NCBI RefSeq assembly: GCF_013389595.1
Contig: NZ_CP058306.1
Location: 930,001 to 994,000, forward strand
DNA: 64,000 bases
Source of the DNA: Flavobacterium sp. I3-2
Lineage (GTDB): Bacteria; Bacteroidota; Bacteroidia; Flavobacteriales; Flavobacteriaceae
Direction: 5' to 3'
Shown: positions 56,366 through 64,000 of the stretch, one piece after another
Layout of the letters: the number at the start of each line of letters is the position of its first letter
How positions within the stretch are numbered: position 1 is the first letter of the stretch
The notes under the pieces: generated by a model
The model's input: only the letters and a program-made list of their open reading frames with translations
The model's database searches: none
Told to the model about the DNA's origin: nothing
Position numbers and translations under genes: made by a program

Positions 56366-57420
56366 AAAACAATTTGGTCTAACATTTTAATATATAAAGG
56401 AATTCCTTCCTCAATTTCTTTTACATAAATAAACTCATCTGCGGTGTGCGAACGAGCCGAATCTCCAGGTCCTAATTTTAAAGACGGAATACTTAATAAA
56501 GCTTGGTCACTTGTTGTTGGCGAACCGTAAGTTTCGCGTCCTAAAGCAATTCCTGCTTGAACAATTGGATGATTCTTATCGATACAAGATGGTTTTAAAC
56601 GAGTCGAACGTGGATGAATATCGCTTATCGTATTTTCGTGAACAATATCTAAAACTTCTTCGTTTGTATAAGCATCAGTTATACGAACGTCAACTACAAA
56701 ATCGCAACTTGAAGGAACTACATTATGTTGCGTTCCTGCTTGAATCATGGTAACCGACATTTTAATAGGTCCGAATATTTCAGATTCCTTTGGAAACTTA
56801 TACGTTTGAAACCAAGCAATATCTTTCATCGCATTGTAGATAGCATTTTCACCTTCTTCACGAGCCGCATGACCAGATTTACCAGGTGCTTTACATTCTA
56901 AAACCATCAAACCTTTTTCGGCAATAGCCAAATGCATTTGTGTTGGTTCACCTACAATGGCAAATTCCAATTCACCTAATTTCGGAACAACAAATTCCAA
57001 TCCGTGTAGGCCAGAAATTTCTTCTTCAGCTGTAGCTGCTAAAACAAAATTGTATTTTAAATCTTGTTTTTCGTAATAATGTAGGAATGTTCCGATTAAC
57101 GAAACCAAACATCCACCTGCATCGTTACTTCCTAAACCAAAAAGTTTTCCATCGATAATTTCTGGGAAGAAAGGGTCACGTGTATAATCTTTATTCGGAT
57201 GAACCGTATCGTGATGAGAATTCAACAAAATGGTTGGTTTTGATGAATCGAAATATTTATTGAAAGCCCAAACATTATTTAATTCACGATGCGTTTTAAC
57301 TCCGTGATTTTGTAAATATGTATCGATAATTTGAGCTGTTTGATCTTCTTCTTTACTAAAAGATTGCGTTCGGATTAAATCCATCAACAATCCAACACTT
57401 CCTTCTATAATCTTTTCCAT
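56362..57420 (-). CDS. argE: M20 acylornithine/acylcitrulline deacylase (ArgE-type)
   Basis: 352 residues. M20 metallopeptidase motifs: SHHDTVHP, GSNDAGGCLV, the catalytic pair in AATAEEEISG, and a final HTADEF metal site. In the Bacteroidota route the carbamoyltransferase acts on acylated ornithine, so this enzyme likely removes the acyl group from N-acylcitrulline, not acylornithine. It lies between argB (seven bases) and argH. Confidence 0.9.
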   Translation of the reverse strand: MEKIIEGSVGLLMDLIRTQSFSKEEDQTAQIIDTYLQNHGVKTHRELNNVWAFNKYFDSSKPTILLNSHHDTVHPNKDYTRDPFFPEIIDGKLFGLGSNDAGGCLVSLIGTFLHYYEKQDLKYNFVLAATAEEEISGLHGLEFVVPKLGELEFAIVGEPTQMHLAIAEKGLMVLECKAPGKSGHAAREEGENAIYNAMKDIAWFQTYKFPKESEIFGPIKMSVTMIQAGTQHNVVPSSCDFVVDVRITDAYTNEEVLDIVHENTISDIHPRSTRLKPSCIDKNHPIVQAGIALGRETYGSPTTSDQALLSIPSLKLGPGDSARSHTADEFIYVKEIEEGIPLYIKMLDQIVL

Positions 57421-57427
57421 CTATTTT

Positions 57428-58207
57428 TTATTTGGAGACAATGGTTCCGGCAAACTCATCTAACAAATCGTTTGCGTTTTTAATAATTACTTGAGAAACA
57501 CCTTTATTCACTGCTTGTAAGGCGTTTGTAATTTTTGGAATCATTCCGTCTGCAATAATATTTTCTGTAACAAAAGTATTAAAATTCAATTCATTAATAG
57601 AACGAATTACAGAATTTTCGTCGTTAATATCTTTTAAAACACCTTTTCTCTCAAAACTAAAAATCAAACGAACGTCGTAAAATTCTGCTAAAGCAATCGC
57701 AATAGTAGAAGCAACCGTGTCGGCATTTGTATTAAACAACTGACCTTGACCATCGTGCGTAATTGCTGAGAAAACAGGTAGGAAATTTTTATCTAACAAA
57801 TCTTTCAAGAAATCGGCATTGACATTTTCTTCGGTAATATCGCCAACATAACCATAATCAATTTCTACAACCGGACGTTTTTTAGCAACAATTACATTTC
57901 CGTCAGCGCCGGTTAATCCGATGGCATTTTCTTTTAAACCTTGAAGTTTTGCAACAATCGTTTTATTAGTCAATCCTGCATAAACCATGGTTACCACTTT
58001 AAGCATTTCGGCATCTGTAATTCTTCGACCTTGTACCATTTCTGGATTCAACCCGATTTTTTTACTTAATTCCGTTGCTATTTTACCACCTCCATGAACA
58101 AGAATTTTCTTTCCTGGGATTTGATGAAACAAGTTTAAGAAATCGTTTAAAGCTATTTCGTTGTCAATGATGTTTCCACCGATTTTTACAAGTGTTAGTT
58201 TTTTCAT
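57428..58207 (-). CDS. argB: N-acylglutamate kinase (ArgB)
   Basis: 259 residues from the ATG at 58207 (MKKLTLVKIGGN), preferred over an in-frame start 36 bases upstream because the kinase core begins here. Gly-rich motifs KIGGNIID and LVHGGGKIATELSKK bind ATP and the substrate. It phosphorylates N-acetyl- or N-succinylglutamate, the second pathway step. The gap to argF' upstream holds hairpin repeat copy A. Confidence 0.93.
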   Translation of the reverse strand: MKKLTLVKIGGNIIDNEIALNDFLNLFHQIPGKKILVHGGGKIATELSKKIGLNPEMVQGRRITDAEMLKVVTMVYAGLTNKTIVAKLQGLKENAIGLTGADGNVIVAKKRPVVEIDYGYVGDITEENVNADFLKDLLDKNFLPVFSAITHDGQGQLFNTNADTVASTIAIALAEFYDVRLIFSFERKGVLKDINDENSVIRSINELNFNTFVTENIIADGMIPKITNALQAVNKGVSQVIIKNANDLLDEFAGTIVSK

Positions 58208-58282
58208 TGTTTTGATTTTTGTTGTATCGTCAATTGACCACAACTTTATTTAATACTGAGAGCAACGTCGAATTTACCTCAA

Positions 58283-58355
58283 TGTTATTCAGAACGAAGC
58301 GATAGCGAAGTAAAGAATCTTTTTATTATAGATTCCTCCTATCGTCGGAATGACA
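58283..58355. repeat. Hairpin intergenic repeat, copy A
   Basis: About 73 bases with inverted ends, left TGTTATTCAGAACG and right CGTCGGAATGACA. The interior pairs imperfectly (GAAGCGATAGCG with CTATCGTC; AGAATCT with GATTC). Same family and orientation as 59463-59535 and 60769-60843. It lies in the argB/argF' gap, the first base of the left arm differing from the other copies. Confidence 0.9.
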
Positions 58356-58399
58356 AAGTATTGAATTCTTAATTCTCAATACTAAAATCTCAATACTTA

Positions 58400-59398
58400 T
58401 TATTTATTTTCCAAAATGCGTTTGATAACAACTTGAGCTGCCCAAACACGATTTCCAGCTTCTTTAACTACTAATGATTTTTCTGAATCAAGAATATCAG
58501 AACCTAATTCTAAATCACGACGAACTGGTAAACAGTGCATTACTTTAGCATCGTTAGTGATTTTTAAACTTTCTAAAGTTGGCATCCATTCTCCTTCAAA
58601 AGGTAAAATCTTTCCGTAATCTTTATAGCTTGACCAGTTTTTTACGTAAATAAAATCGGCATCTTTAAATGCTTCTTCTTGATTATAAACCAAAGTCGCA
58701 CCCGGAGTAAAATCTTCATTTAACTCATATCCTTTTGGTTGCGCAATAACAAAGTCAACTAAACCTTGTTTTTGAGCTTCGCACATCCATTCAGAAAATG
58801 AATTCGGAACAGCTTGTGGTAAAGCCTTTACGTGAGGCGCCCAAGTTAAGACAACTTTAGGCTTTTTACCGTTGGGAATATATTGTTGCGTAGCTTCATT
58901 AAAAGTAAAATCACCGTTTTCAATAATCGTGATTAAATCAGTTAAACTTTGTAATGGATGGCGCGTTGCACTTTCTAAACTTACAACCGGCGTATTACAG
59001 AATTTTAAAAATTTATTGAATAAATCTTCGCTATAATCTTCTTCAGCATCTTTTAAGCCTGGGAAACAACGTAATCCTAAAATATCGCAATATTCACCCA
59101 TAACAGCAGCTGCTTCACGAATATGCTCAACCGTAGTTCCGTTCATTACTACACCATCGCGCGTTTCTAATGCCCAACCATCTTTGTCCATATTCATTAC
59201 CATAACATTCATTCCTAAATTCATGGCTGCTTTTTGCGTACTTAAACGCGTACGTAAACTTGGATTTAGAAAAACTAAGCCCATCATTTTGTGTTTACCT
59301 AATGCTTCATTTGCGTTAGGCGAAGCTTTTTCTTGTAAAGCTTCATGTACAATTTGTGATAAATTAGCTACATCACCAACCGAAAAGAATTTTTCCAT
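58400..59398 (-). CDS. argF': N-acylornithine carbamoyltransferase (ArgF')
   Basis: 332 residues. Carbamoyl phosphate motif FLNPSLRTRLSTQKAA (about 43-58), HPLQSLTDL, and HCLPVRRDLELG. The whole sequence follows the Bacteroides succinylornithine carbamoyltransferase more than ordinary ornithine carbamoyltransferase. At position 90, where the Bacteroides enzyme has Pro (succinyl-specific) and the Xanthomonas enzyme Glu (acetyl-specific), this protein has Val, so the acyl group it uses is not settled. Confidence 0.92.
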   Translation of the reverse strand: MEKFFSVGDVANLSQIVHEALQEKASPNANEALGKHKMMGLVFLNPSLRTRLSTQKAAMNLGMNVMVMNMDKDGWALETRDGVVMNGTTVEHIREAAAVMGEYCDILGLRCFPGLKDAEEDYSEDLFNKFLKFCNTPVVSLESATRHPLQSLTDLITIIENGDFTFNEATQQYIPNGKKPKVVLTWAPHVKALPQAVPNSFSEWMCEAQKQGLVDFVIAQPKGYELNEDFTPGATLVYNQEEAFKDADFIYVKNWSSYKDYGKILPFEGEWMPTLESLKITNDAKVMHCLPVRRDLELGSDILDSEKSLVVKEAGNRVWAAQVVIKRILENK

Positions 59399-59462
59399 TT
59401 ATCTTGATTTCAAATTGTTTATAATTAATTTAAGTCTTAAAGTTGAAAGTTTTCATGTCTAA

Positions 59463-59535
59463 TGTCATTCAGAACGATGCGTTAGCAAAGTGAAGAATCC
59501 TTATGTTTTAGATTCCTCCTATCGTCGGAATGACA
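59463..59535. repeat. Hairpin intergenic repeat, copy B
   Basis: TGTCATTC at the left end and GAATGACA at the right, 73 bases in all, in the argF'/argD gap. Interior sequence closely matches copies A and C. Confidence 0.93.
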
Positions 59536-59556
59536 ATTCAAACCTTTTTCAAAAGA

Positions 59557-60693
59557 CTAATACTTATTTAATTGTCCTTTTAAAGCTTCTAAGAAGATAT
59601 CTGCTTCTACTTTCGATACGTTTAATGCAGGTAATAAACGAATAACGTTTGGAGCTGCATAACCAGTAAAGATTTTATTTTCGAATAATAAATTATCTTT
59701 TACCGCTTTTAATTCCATTGGTAAATCAATTCCAATCATTAAACCTTTACCACGAACTTCAGTAATTTTATCGAAACCCTTTAATTCGTTCATTAAGTAA
59801 TTTCCAACTTCTAAAGCATTTGCCATTAAATTATCTTTTTTGATAACTTCTAAAACCGACAATGCCGCAGCACATGCTAAATGATTACCACCAAAAGTTG
59901 TACCTAACTCACCATGCCACGGAATAAATTTTTCAGAAATAGAAATTCCACCAATCGGGAAACCATTCCCCATTCCTTTTGCCATAGTGTAAATATCAGC
60001 TTCAACACCTGAATAATCTTGTGCGTAGAATTTACCTGAACGACCGTAACCACACTGAACCTCATCTGCAATAAAAACAGCATTGTACTGCGTAGTTAAA
60101 GTTCTGATTTTTTGTAAAAAAAAATCTGTAGCTAATTGAATTCCACCAACTCCTTGGATACTTTCAATAATTACAGAAGAAATTTCGTTGCCAAAATCGG
60201 CAAATGCTTTTTCTAAAGCTGTTTCATCATTAAATGGTAAAAAAACTACATTGTCGGTTTCGTTAACTGGCGCAACAATTTTTGGATTATCGGTTGCTGC
60301 AACTGCTAATGAAGTACGTCCGTGAAATGCATTTTTAAAAGCGACGATTTTTTTACGATTGTTGTAGAACGATGCTAATTTTAACGCGTTTTCATTTGCT
60401 TCTGCACCTGAATTACATAAAAACAATTGGTAATTTGTTTTACCAGAAACTTCTCCTAACAAAGAAGCTAATTGTTTTTGGATAGGAATTTCAATTGAGT
60501 TTGAATAGAAACCTAAATTTTGTAATTGTTCTGTTAATCTGTTTACATAATGTGGATTAGTGTGACCGATTGAAATCACCGCATGACCACCATATAAATC
60601 TAAATATTTTGTTCCGTTTGCATCGAAAACATAAGACCCTTGTCCTTTTTGAATTTCGATGGCATTTACCGGATATACATCAAATAATTTCAT
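59557..60693 (-). CDS. argD: Acylornithine aminotransferase
   Basis: 378 residues. The PLP lysine is Lys239 in TMAKGMGNG, Asp210 in IADEVQCGYGRSG binds the pyridine nitrogen, and SGAEANENALKLA (95-107) and FHGRTSLA are class III markers. It forms N-acylornithine from N-acylglutamate semialdehyde with glutamate. It is flanked by hairpin repeats B and C. Confidence 0.94.
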   Translation of the reverse strand: MKLFDVYPVNAIEIQKGQGSYVFDANGTKYLDLYGGHAVISIGHTNPHYVNRLTEQLQNLGFYSNSIEIPIQKQLASLLGEVSGKTNYQLFLCNSGAEANENALKLASFYNNRKKIVAFKNAFHGRTSLAVAATDNPKIVAPVNETDNVVFLPFNDETALEKAFADFGNEISSVIIESIQGVGGIQLATDFFLQKIRTLTTQYNAVFIADEVQCGYGRSGKFYAQDYSGVEADIYTMAKGMGNGFPIGGISISEKFIPWHGELGTTFGGNHLACAAALSVLEVIKKDNLMANALEVGNYLMNELKGFDKITEVRGKGLMIGIDLPMELKAVKDNLLFENKIFTGYAAPNVIRLLPALNVSKVEADIFLEALKGQLNKY

Positions 60694-60768
60694 TCCTTAA
60701 TCTGTTTAAAGTCTTAATGTCAAATGGCATAAAGAGCTCTTAATACTTTGTACTTTTATCTTAATTCT

Positions 60769-60843
60769 TGTCATTCAGAACGTAGTCATAGCGTAGTGAA
60801 GAATCTTTATTATAATTAGATTCCTCCTTTCGTCGGAATGACA
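60769..60843. repeat. Hairpin intergenic repeat, copy C
   Basis: Left TGTCATTC, right GAATGACA, 75 bases, in the argD/argC gap. Same orientation as copies A and B. Confidence 0.93.
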
Positions 60844-60884
60844 AAGATTCTAAATTCTAGTTTCTCACTACTAAAATCTAAATA

Positions 60885-61856
60885 TTAGAATACGACAGCT
60901 TTCAATTTTAAACCTGCAGTTTCTTCTAAACCGAACATTAAATTCATATTCTGAACTGCTTGTCCGCTTGCTCCTTTCAATAAATTATCGATTACAGAGA
61001 AAATAGCCAATTTGTTTCCGTGTTTTTTCACGTACAACAAACATTTGTTGGTATTTACTACTTGTTTTAAATCGATATTAGTTGCAGATACAAATGTAAA
61101 CGGATGATCTTGATAATATTCTTGGTATAATTTTACAGCATCTTCTTCAGATAAATCAGATTTCATATAAACCGAAGCAAAAATCCCTCTTGAGAAATCG
61201 CCACGTTGTGGAATAAAATCAATCTCTTGTTTAAAATTTGGTTGCAATGAAACTAAACTTTCTCCAATTTCATTTAAATGTTGATGTTCGAATGCTTTAT
61301 AAACCGAGATATTATTGTTTCTCCAACTAAAATGTGAAGAAGTACTTAATCCTTGACCTGCACCAGTAGAACCTGTAATGGCATTGATATGAATATCATC
61401 ATTCAATAAATTTGCAGTCGCTAAAGGCAATAATGCCAATTGAATAGCTGTTGCAAAACAACCTGGATTTGCAATATAATTAGCTGTTTTAATTTGCTCG
61501 TGATTCATTTCTGCTAAACCATAAATAAATCCGTTTGCATTAGCTACCAAACGATGGTCTTGACTTAAATCGATAATTTTAACGCCTTCATTAAACGGAT
61601 TGGCATCTAAGAATTTCTTAGCATCACCATGTCCTACACATAAAAACAAAACATCTATATCTTGTGAAACTTGATTGGTAAACAATAAATCGGTTTCGCC
61701 AATTAAATCGGTATGTACTTTATATAACGGATTTCCAGCGTTACTGTTACTATGTACAAACGTAATTTCAGCATTTGGATGATTTACTAAAATACGTAAT
61801 AACTCTCCGCCTGTATAACCTGCACCTCCAATAACTCCTACTTTTACTTTCCTCAT
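60885..61856 (-). CDS. argC: N-acyl-gamma-glutamyl-phosphate reductase
   Basis: 323 residues. NADP-binding GGAGYTGGELLR (10-21), catalytic Cys133 in NPGCFATA, and the DLSQDHR phrase (96-102). It reduces N-acylglutamyl phosphate to the semialdehyde. A terminator-like hairpin separates it from argG upstream. Length is normal for the shorter ArgC type. Confidence 0.94.
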   Translation of the reverse strand: MRKVKVGVIGGAGYTGGELLRILVNHPNAEITFVHSNSNAGNPLYKVHTDLIGETDLLFTNQVSQDIDVLFLCVGHGDAKKFLDANPFNEGVKIIDLSQDHRLVANANGFIYGLAEMNHEQIKTANYIANPGCFATAIQLALLPLATANLLNDDIHINAITGSTGAGQGLSTSSHFSWRNNNISVYKAFEHQHLNEIGESLVSLQPNFKQEIDFIPQRGDFSRGIFASVYMKSDLSEEDAVKLYQEYYQDHPFTFVSATNIDLKQVVNTNKCLLYVKKHGNKLAIFSVIDNLLKGASGQAVQNMNLMFGLEETAGLKLKAVVF

Positions 61857-61870
61857 TACTTTATATTTTC

Positions 61871-61906
61871 AAAAAAAGGCAGAGGCCAAAAATGAACTTC
61901 TGCCTT
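61871..61906 (-). terminator. Terminator-like hairpin between argG and argC
   Basis: AAGGCAGA with TCTGCCTT (61876-61883 and 61899-61906), a 15-base loop and a T-run on the minus strand, between two genes of the same operon. Confidence 0.7.
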
Positions 61907-61920
61907 AAAGTAGATAAAAT

Positions 61921-63111
61921 CTATTTGTTGTTTACTTTATGCCAAATTGAAACTTGGTTTCCAAAAATTTTCGAGAATCCTTTTACGTCATCGCCTGTCC
62001 AAGAGTTATTCATTTCACCGTAAGTACCAAATTTGCTCGACATTAAATCGTTTTCAGATTCAATACCAATAACTGTGAAATAGTTTGGTTGTAATTGAAC
62101 AATTACACGTCCGTTTACCGTTTCCTGAGATGATTGTAAGAAAGCTTCAATATCTCTCATCACTGGGTCGTGGAATTGTCCTTCATGTAAGAAGTTACCA
62201 TAGAAAGCGCCTAATTGGTCTTTCCAAGATAATTGCCATTTTGTTAACACATGTTTCTCTAATGTATGATGCGCTTTTACAATAATGATTGGTCCAGCAG
62301 CTTCAAAACCAACACGCCCTTTAATACCAATAATCGTATCACCAACATGAATATCACGACCAACACCGTAAGGTTGAGCTAAATCTTGTAATTTTTGAAT
62401 CACCTCAACAGAAGTCATTGTTTCACCATTTAAAGCAACAGGCTCACCTTTTACGAAATCGATTGTAACTTGCTCAGTTCCTGTTTTAGAAATTGGAGTT
62501 GGCCAAGATTCTTCAGGTAAATATTGATTAGAAGTTAAGGTTTCTTTACCTCCTACCGAAGTTCCCCAAAGACCTTTGTTGATAGAATATTTAGCTTTTT
62601 CAGCATTTACTTCAACTCCATGTTTGTGTAAATATTCAATTTCCGCTTCACGAGATAATTTTAAATCACGAATTGGAGTGATTACTTCTACATTCGGAAC
62701 TAAAATTTCGAAAATCATATCAAAACGTACTTGGTCATTTCCTGCTCCTGTAGAACCGTGAGCTACACATTCAGCACCGATTTTCTTTGCATAATTTGCA
62801 ATAGCTGTTGCTTGGCAAACTCGCTCAGCACTTACAGATAAAGGATACGTTGCATTTTTAAGAACGTTTCCGAATATTAAGTATTTAATACTATCGTTGT
62901 AATAATTTGTTGTTTCATCAATCACATTATGAGAAGCAACACCTAAACTTAAAGCCCTATCTTCGATTTGTTTTAATTCTGCTTCATCGAAACCACCTGT
63001 GTTAACAACCACAGAATGTACTTCTAAATTTAAATCTTGTGCTAAATAGATGCAGCAAAATGAAGTATCTAAACCTCCACTGAATGCCAAAACAACTTTC
63101 TTTTTACTCAT
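61921..63111 (-). CDS. argG: Argininosuccinate synthase
   Basis: 396 residues. PP-loop AFSGGLDTSFC (about 9-19) and GSTGAGNDQVRFD (about 118-130) are characteristic. It joins citrulline and aspartate with ATP. It follows the GNAT gene by 18 bases and precedes a terminator-like hairpin, so its expression may exceed that of the genes further down. Confidence 0.95.
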   Translation of the reverse strand: MSKKKVVLAFSGGLDTSFCCIYLAQDLNLEVHSVVVNTGGFDEAELKQIEDRALSLGVASHNVIDETTNYYNDSIKYLIFGNVLKNATYPLSVSAERVCQATAIANYAKKIGAECVAHGSTGAGNDQVRFDMIFEILVPNVEVITPIRDLKLSREAEIEYLHKHGVEVNAEKAKYSINKGLWGTSVGGKETLTSNQYLPEESWPTPISKTGTEQVTIDFVKGEPVALNGETMTSVEVIQKLQDLAQPYGVGRDIHVGDTIIGIKGRVGFEAAGPIIIVKAHHTLEKHVLTKWQLSWKDQLGAFYGNFLHEGQFHDPVMRDIEAFLQSSQETVNGRVIVQLQPNYFTVIGIESENDLMSSKFGTYGEMNNSWTGDDVKGFSKIFGNQVSIWHKVNNK

Positions 63112-63129
63112 TTTAATACGTATTGATGA

Positions 63130-63813
63130 TTATACAAATAATGTAACGATTTTATTTCCTTTAAGCTTCATAACCAATCGTTTTAGTAATGAAGATTTTT
63201 TTTGCATATTTTTCAAACGCTCTTTCGCTTTTGTTTTTTCTTCGATTTTGCGTTTTAACTCTTTTTCTTTTTCAACCGGATCCCAAAGCATTGCGGTACA
63301 TAAACAATTTTTACGTTCTTTGCTTTGTAAAATTTGGAAGTTTACACAAGAAGTACATCCTTTCCAGAATTCCTCGTCTTGCGTTAATTCAGAATAAGGA
63401 ACTGGTTCGTAACCTAAATCGGAATTGATTTTCATAACCGCCAAACCTGTTGTAAGACCAAAAACTTTTGCGTCTGGATATTTCTCACGTGATAACTTAA
63501 AAACTCCGTTTTTAATAGATTTAGCTAAACCACATTTTCTAAATTCAGGATTTACAATCAATCCAGAATTAGCCACGTAATTTCCATGACTCCAAGTTTC
63601 TATATAACAAAAACCAGCCCAACGACCATCTTTATGAAGTGCGATAACCGATTTTCCTTCTTTCATTTTGTTTGCAACGTACTCAGGTTTTCTACGAGCA
63701 ATTCCCGTACCGCGCGCTTTTGCAGATTCAAACATTTCATCGCAGATTTGTTCTGCGAAACCCATATGCGATTCATTCGCAGGTATGATAATAAAATCCG
63801 ATGGTTTATTCAT
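63130..63813 (-). CDS. GNAT acyltransferase, likely N-acylglutamate synthase
   Basis: 227 residues: GNAT domain (about 8-145; LIVNPEFRKCGLAKSI is the acetyl-CoA pyrophosphate loop), then a cysteine pattern Cys153-x2-Cys156-x13-Cys170-x-Cys172 and a strongly basic coiled tail (about 180-220). It is first in the arginine operon, which has no other enzyme for the first step and no argJ, so acylation of glutamate with acetyl- or succinyl-CoA is the likely job. As I recall, fitness data support this role for a Bacteroides relative. No ArgA-type kinase-like domain is present. Confidence 0.82.
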   Translation of the reverse strand: MNKPSDFIIIPANESHMGFAEQICDEMFESAKARGTGIARRKPEYVANKMKEGKSVIALHKDGRWAGFCYIETWSHGNYVANSGLIVNPEFRKCGLAKSIKNGVFKLSREKYPDAKVFGLTTGLAVMKINSDLGYEPVPYSELTQDEEFWKGCTSCVNFQILQSKERKNCLCTAMLWDPVEKEKELKRKIEEKTKAKERLKNMQKKSSLLKRLVMKLKGNKIVTLFV

Positions 63814-64000
63814 TTGGAAATTATAAATGGTCAGAATAATCTAAACAAAACACACGTATGGCGTAATGTTTCAATTAAATATAATTAATAAAACTGTTTT
63901 TTGAATTGTAAGCAAGAACTGAAAAGCTCTATACTAAAAAAGATTTCGAAATATATCCGAAAATCAAGCCCTGGCCCTTATTGGCGAAAAGGTAGAAGTA

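Noticed and set aside
63821..63900. Arg box and promoter upstream of the arginine operon
   Set aside because: TTAATTATATTTAATT near 63870-63890 is weakly palindromic, but in such AT-rich sequence it is not distinguishable from background, and no -7/-33 pair with good spacing was found.
63901..64000. Open frame on the plus strand running off the right edge (33 codons from a TTG)
   Set aside because: It has no ATG, no ribosome-binding site or -7 element in place, and no family likeness. The minus strand is also open there for 23 codons from the edge. It cannot be judged without the next sequence.

Overview
The window is AT-rich chromosomal DNA from a member of the Bacteroidota, most likely family Flavobacteriaceae (Flavobacterium/Myroides-like). 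Evidence: PorZ of the type IX secretion system, a complete Bat (aerotolerance) operon, GLPGLI, DUF4292 and DUF3298 secreted proteins, an acylornithine-type carbamoyltransferase in the arginine operon, and promoters with the Bacteroidota -7 element TAnnTTTG. Genes are dense and mostly housekeeping; no phage, plasmid, IS, CRISPR, tRNA or rRNA was seen.

Layout. 1-1580: two small secreted-protein genes with duplicated leader/promoter regions (AAT microsatellites in the promoter spacer) around a GLPGLI gene. 1851-4864: porZ-recO. 5030-7877: a cobalamin riboswitch ahead of a compact class I ribonucleotide reductase (nrdB-nrdA). 8005-9590: acyl-CoA thioesterase and a convergent trans-sulfuration enzyme. 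9678-17779: lipoprotein, flippase, dUTPase, sugar nucleotidyltransferase, DUF4292 lipoprotein, EnvC-like LytM protein, 3-hydroxyanthranilate dioxygenase and an ALDH7-type dehydrogenase. 17866-19577: two secreted proteins and a third AAT tract. 19813-29653: the Bat operon (MoxR, DUF58, BatD-like, BatA, BatB, BatC, a half-length extra BatD, BatD, BatE).

29810-41843: AlbA_2-type protein and phosphatase, outer-membrane proteins, CvpA, PheS, a metal-motif lipoprotein, SDR-type threonine dehydrogenase, MORN-like protein, cupin. 41878-44102: secreted proteins, DinB and a TPR protein. 44174-48652: a PadR regulator followed by six tandem membrane proteins that share an N-terminal Asp-His motif. This is the least described system in the window. 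48800-54510: a PaaE-like reductase and a hybrid kinase/response regulator pair. 55031-63813: an arginine operon covering every step from glutamate (GNAT acyltransferase, ArgG, ArgC, ArgD, ArgF', ArgB, ArgE, ArgH), with three copies of a hairpin repeat in consecutive gaps.

How parts work together: the B12 riboswitch suggests that cobalamin shuts off this B12-independent reductase, which implies a B12-dependent reductase elsewhere. The Bat proteins form an envelope complex of VWA and TPR proteins serviced by a MoxR ATPase. The arginine genes form one pathway through N-acylated intermediates. All functional calls rest on sequence reading without database searches.
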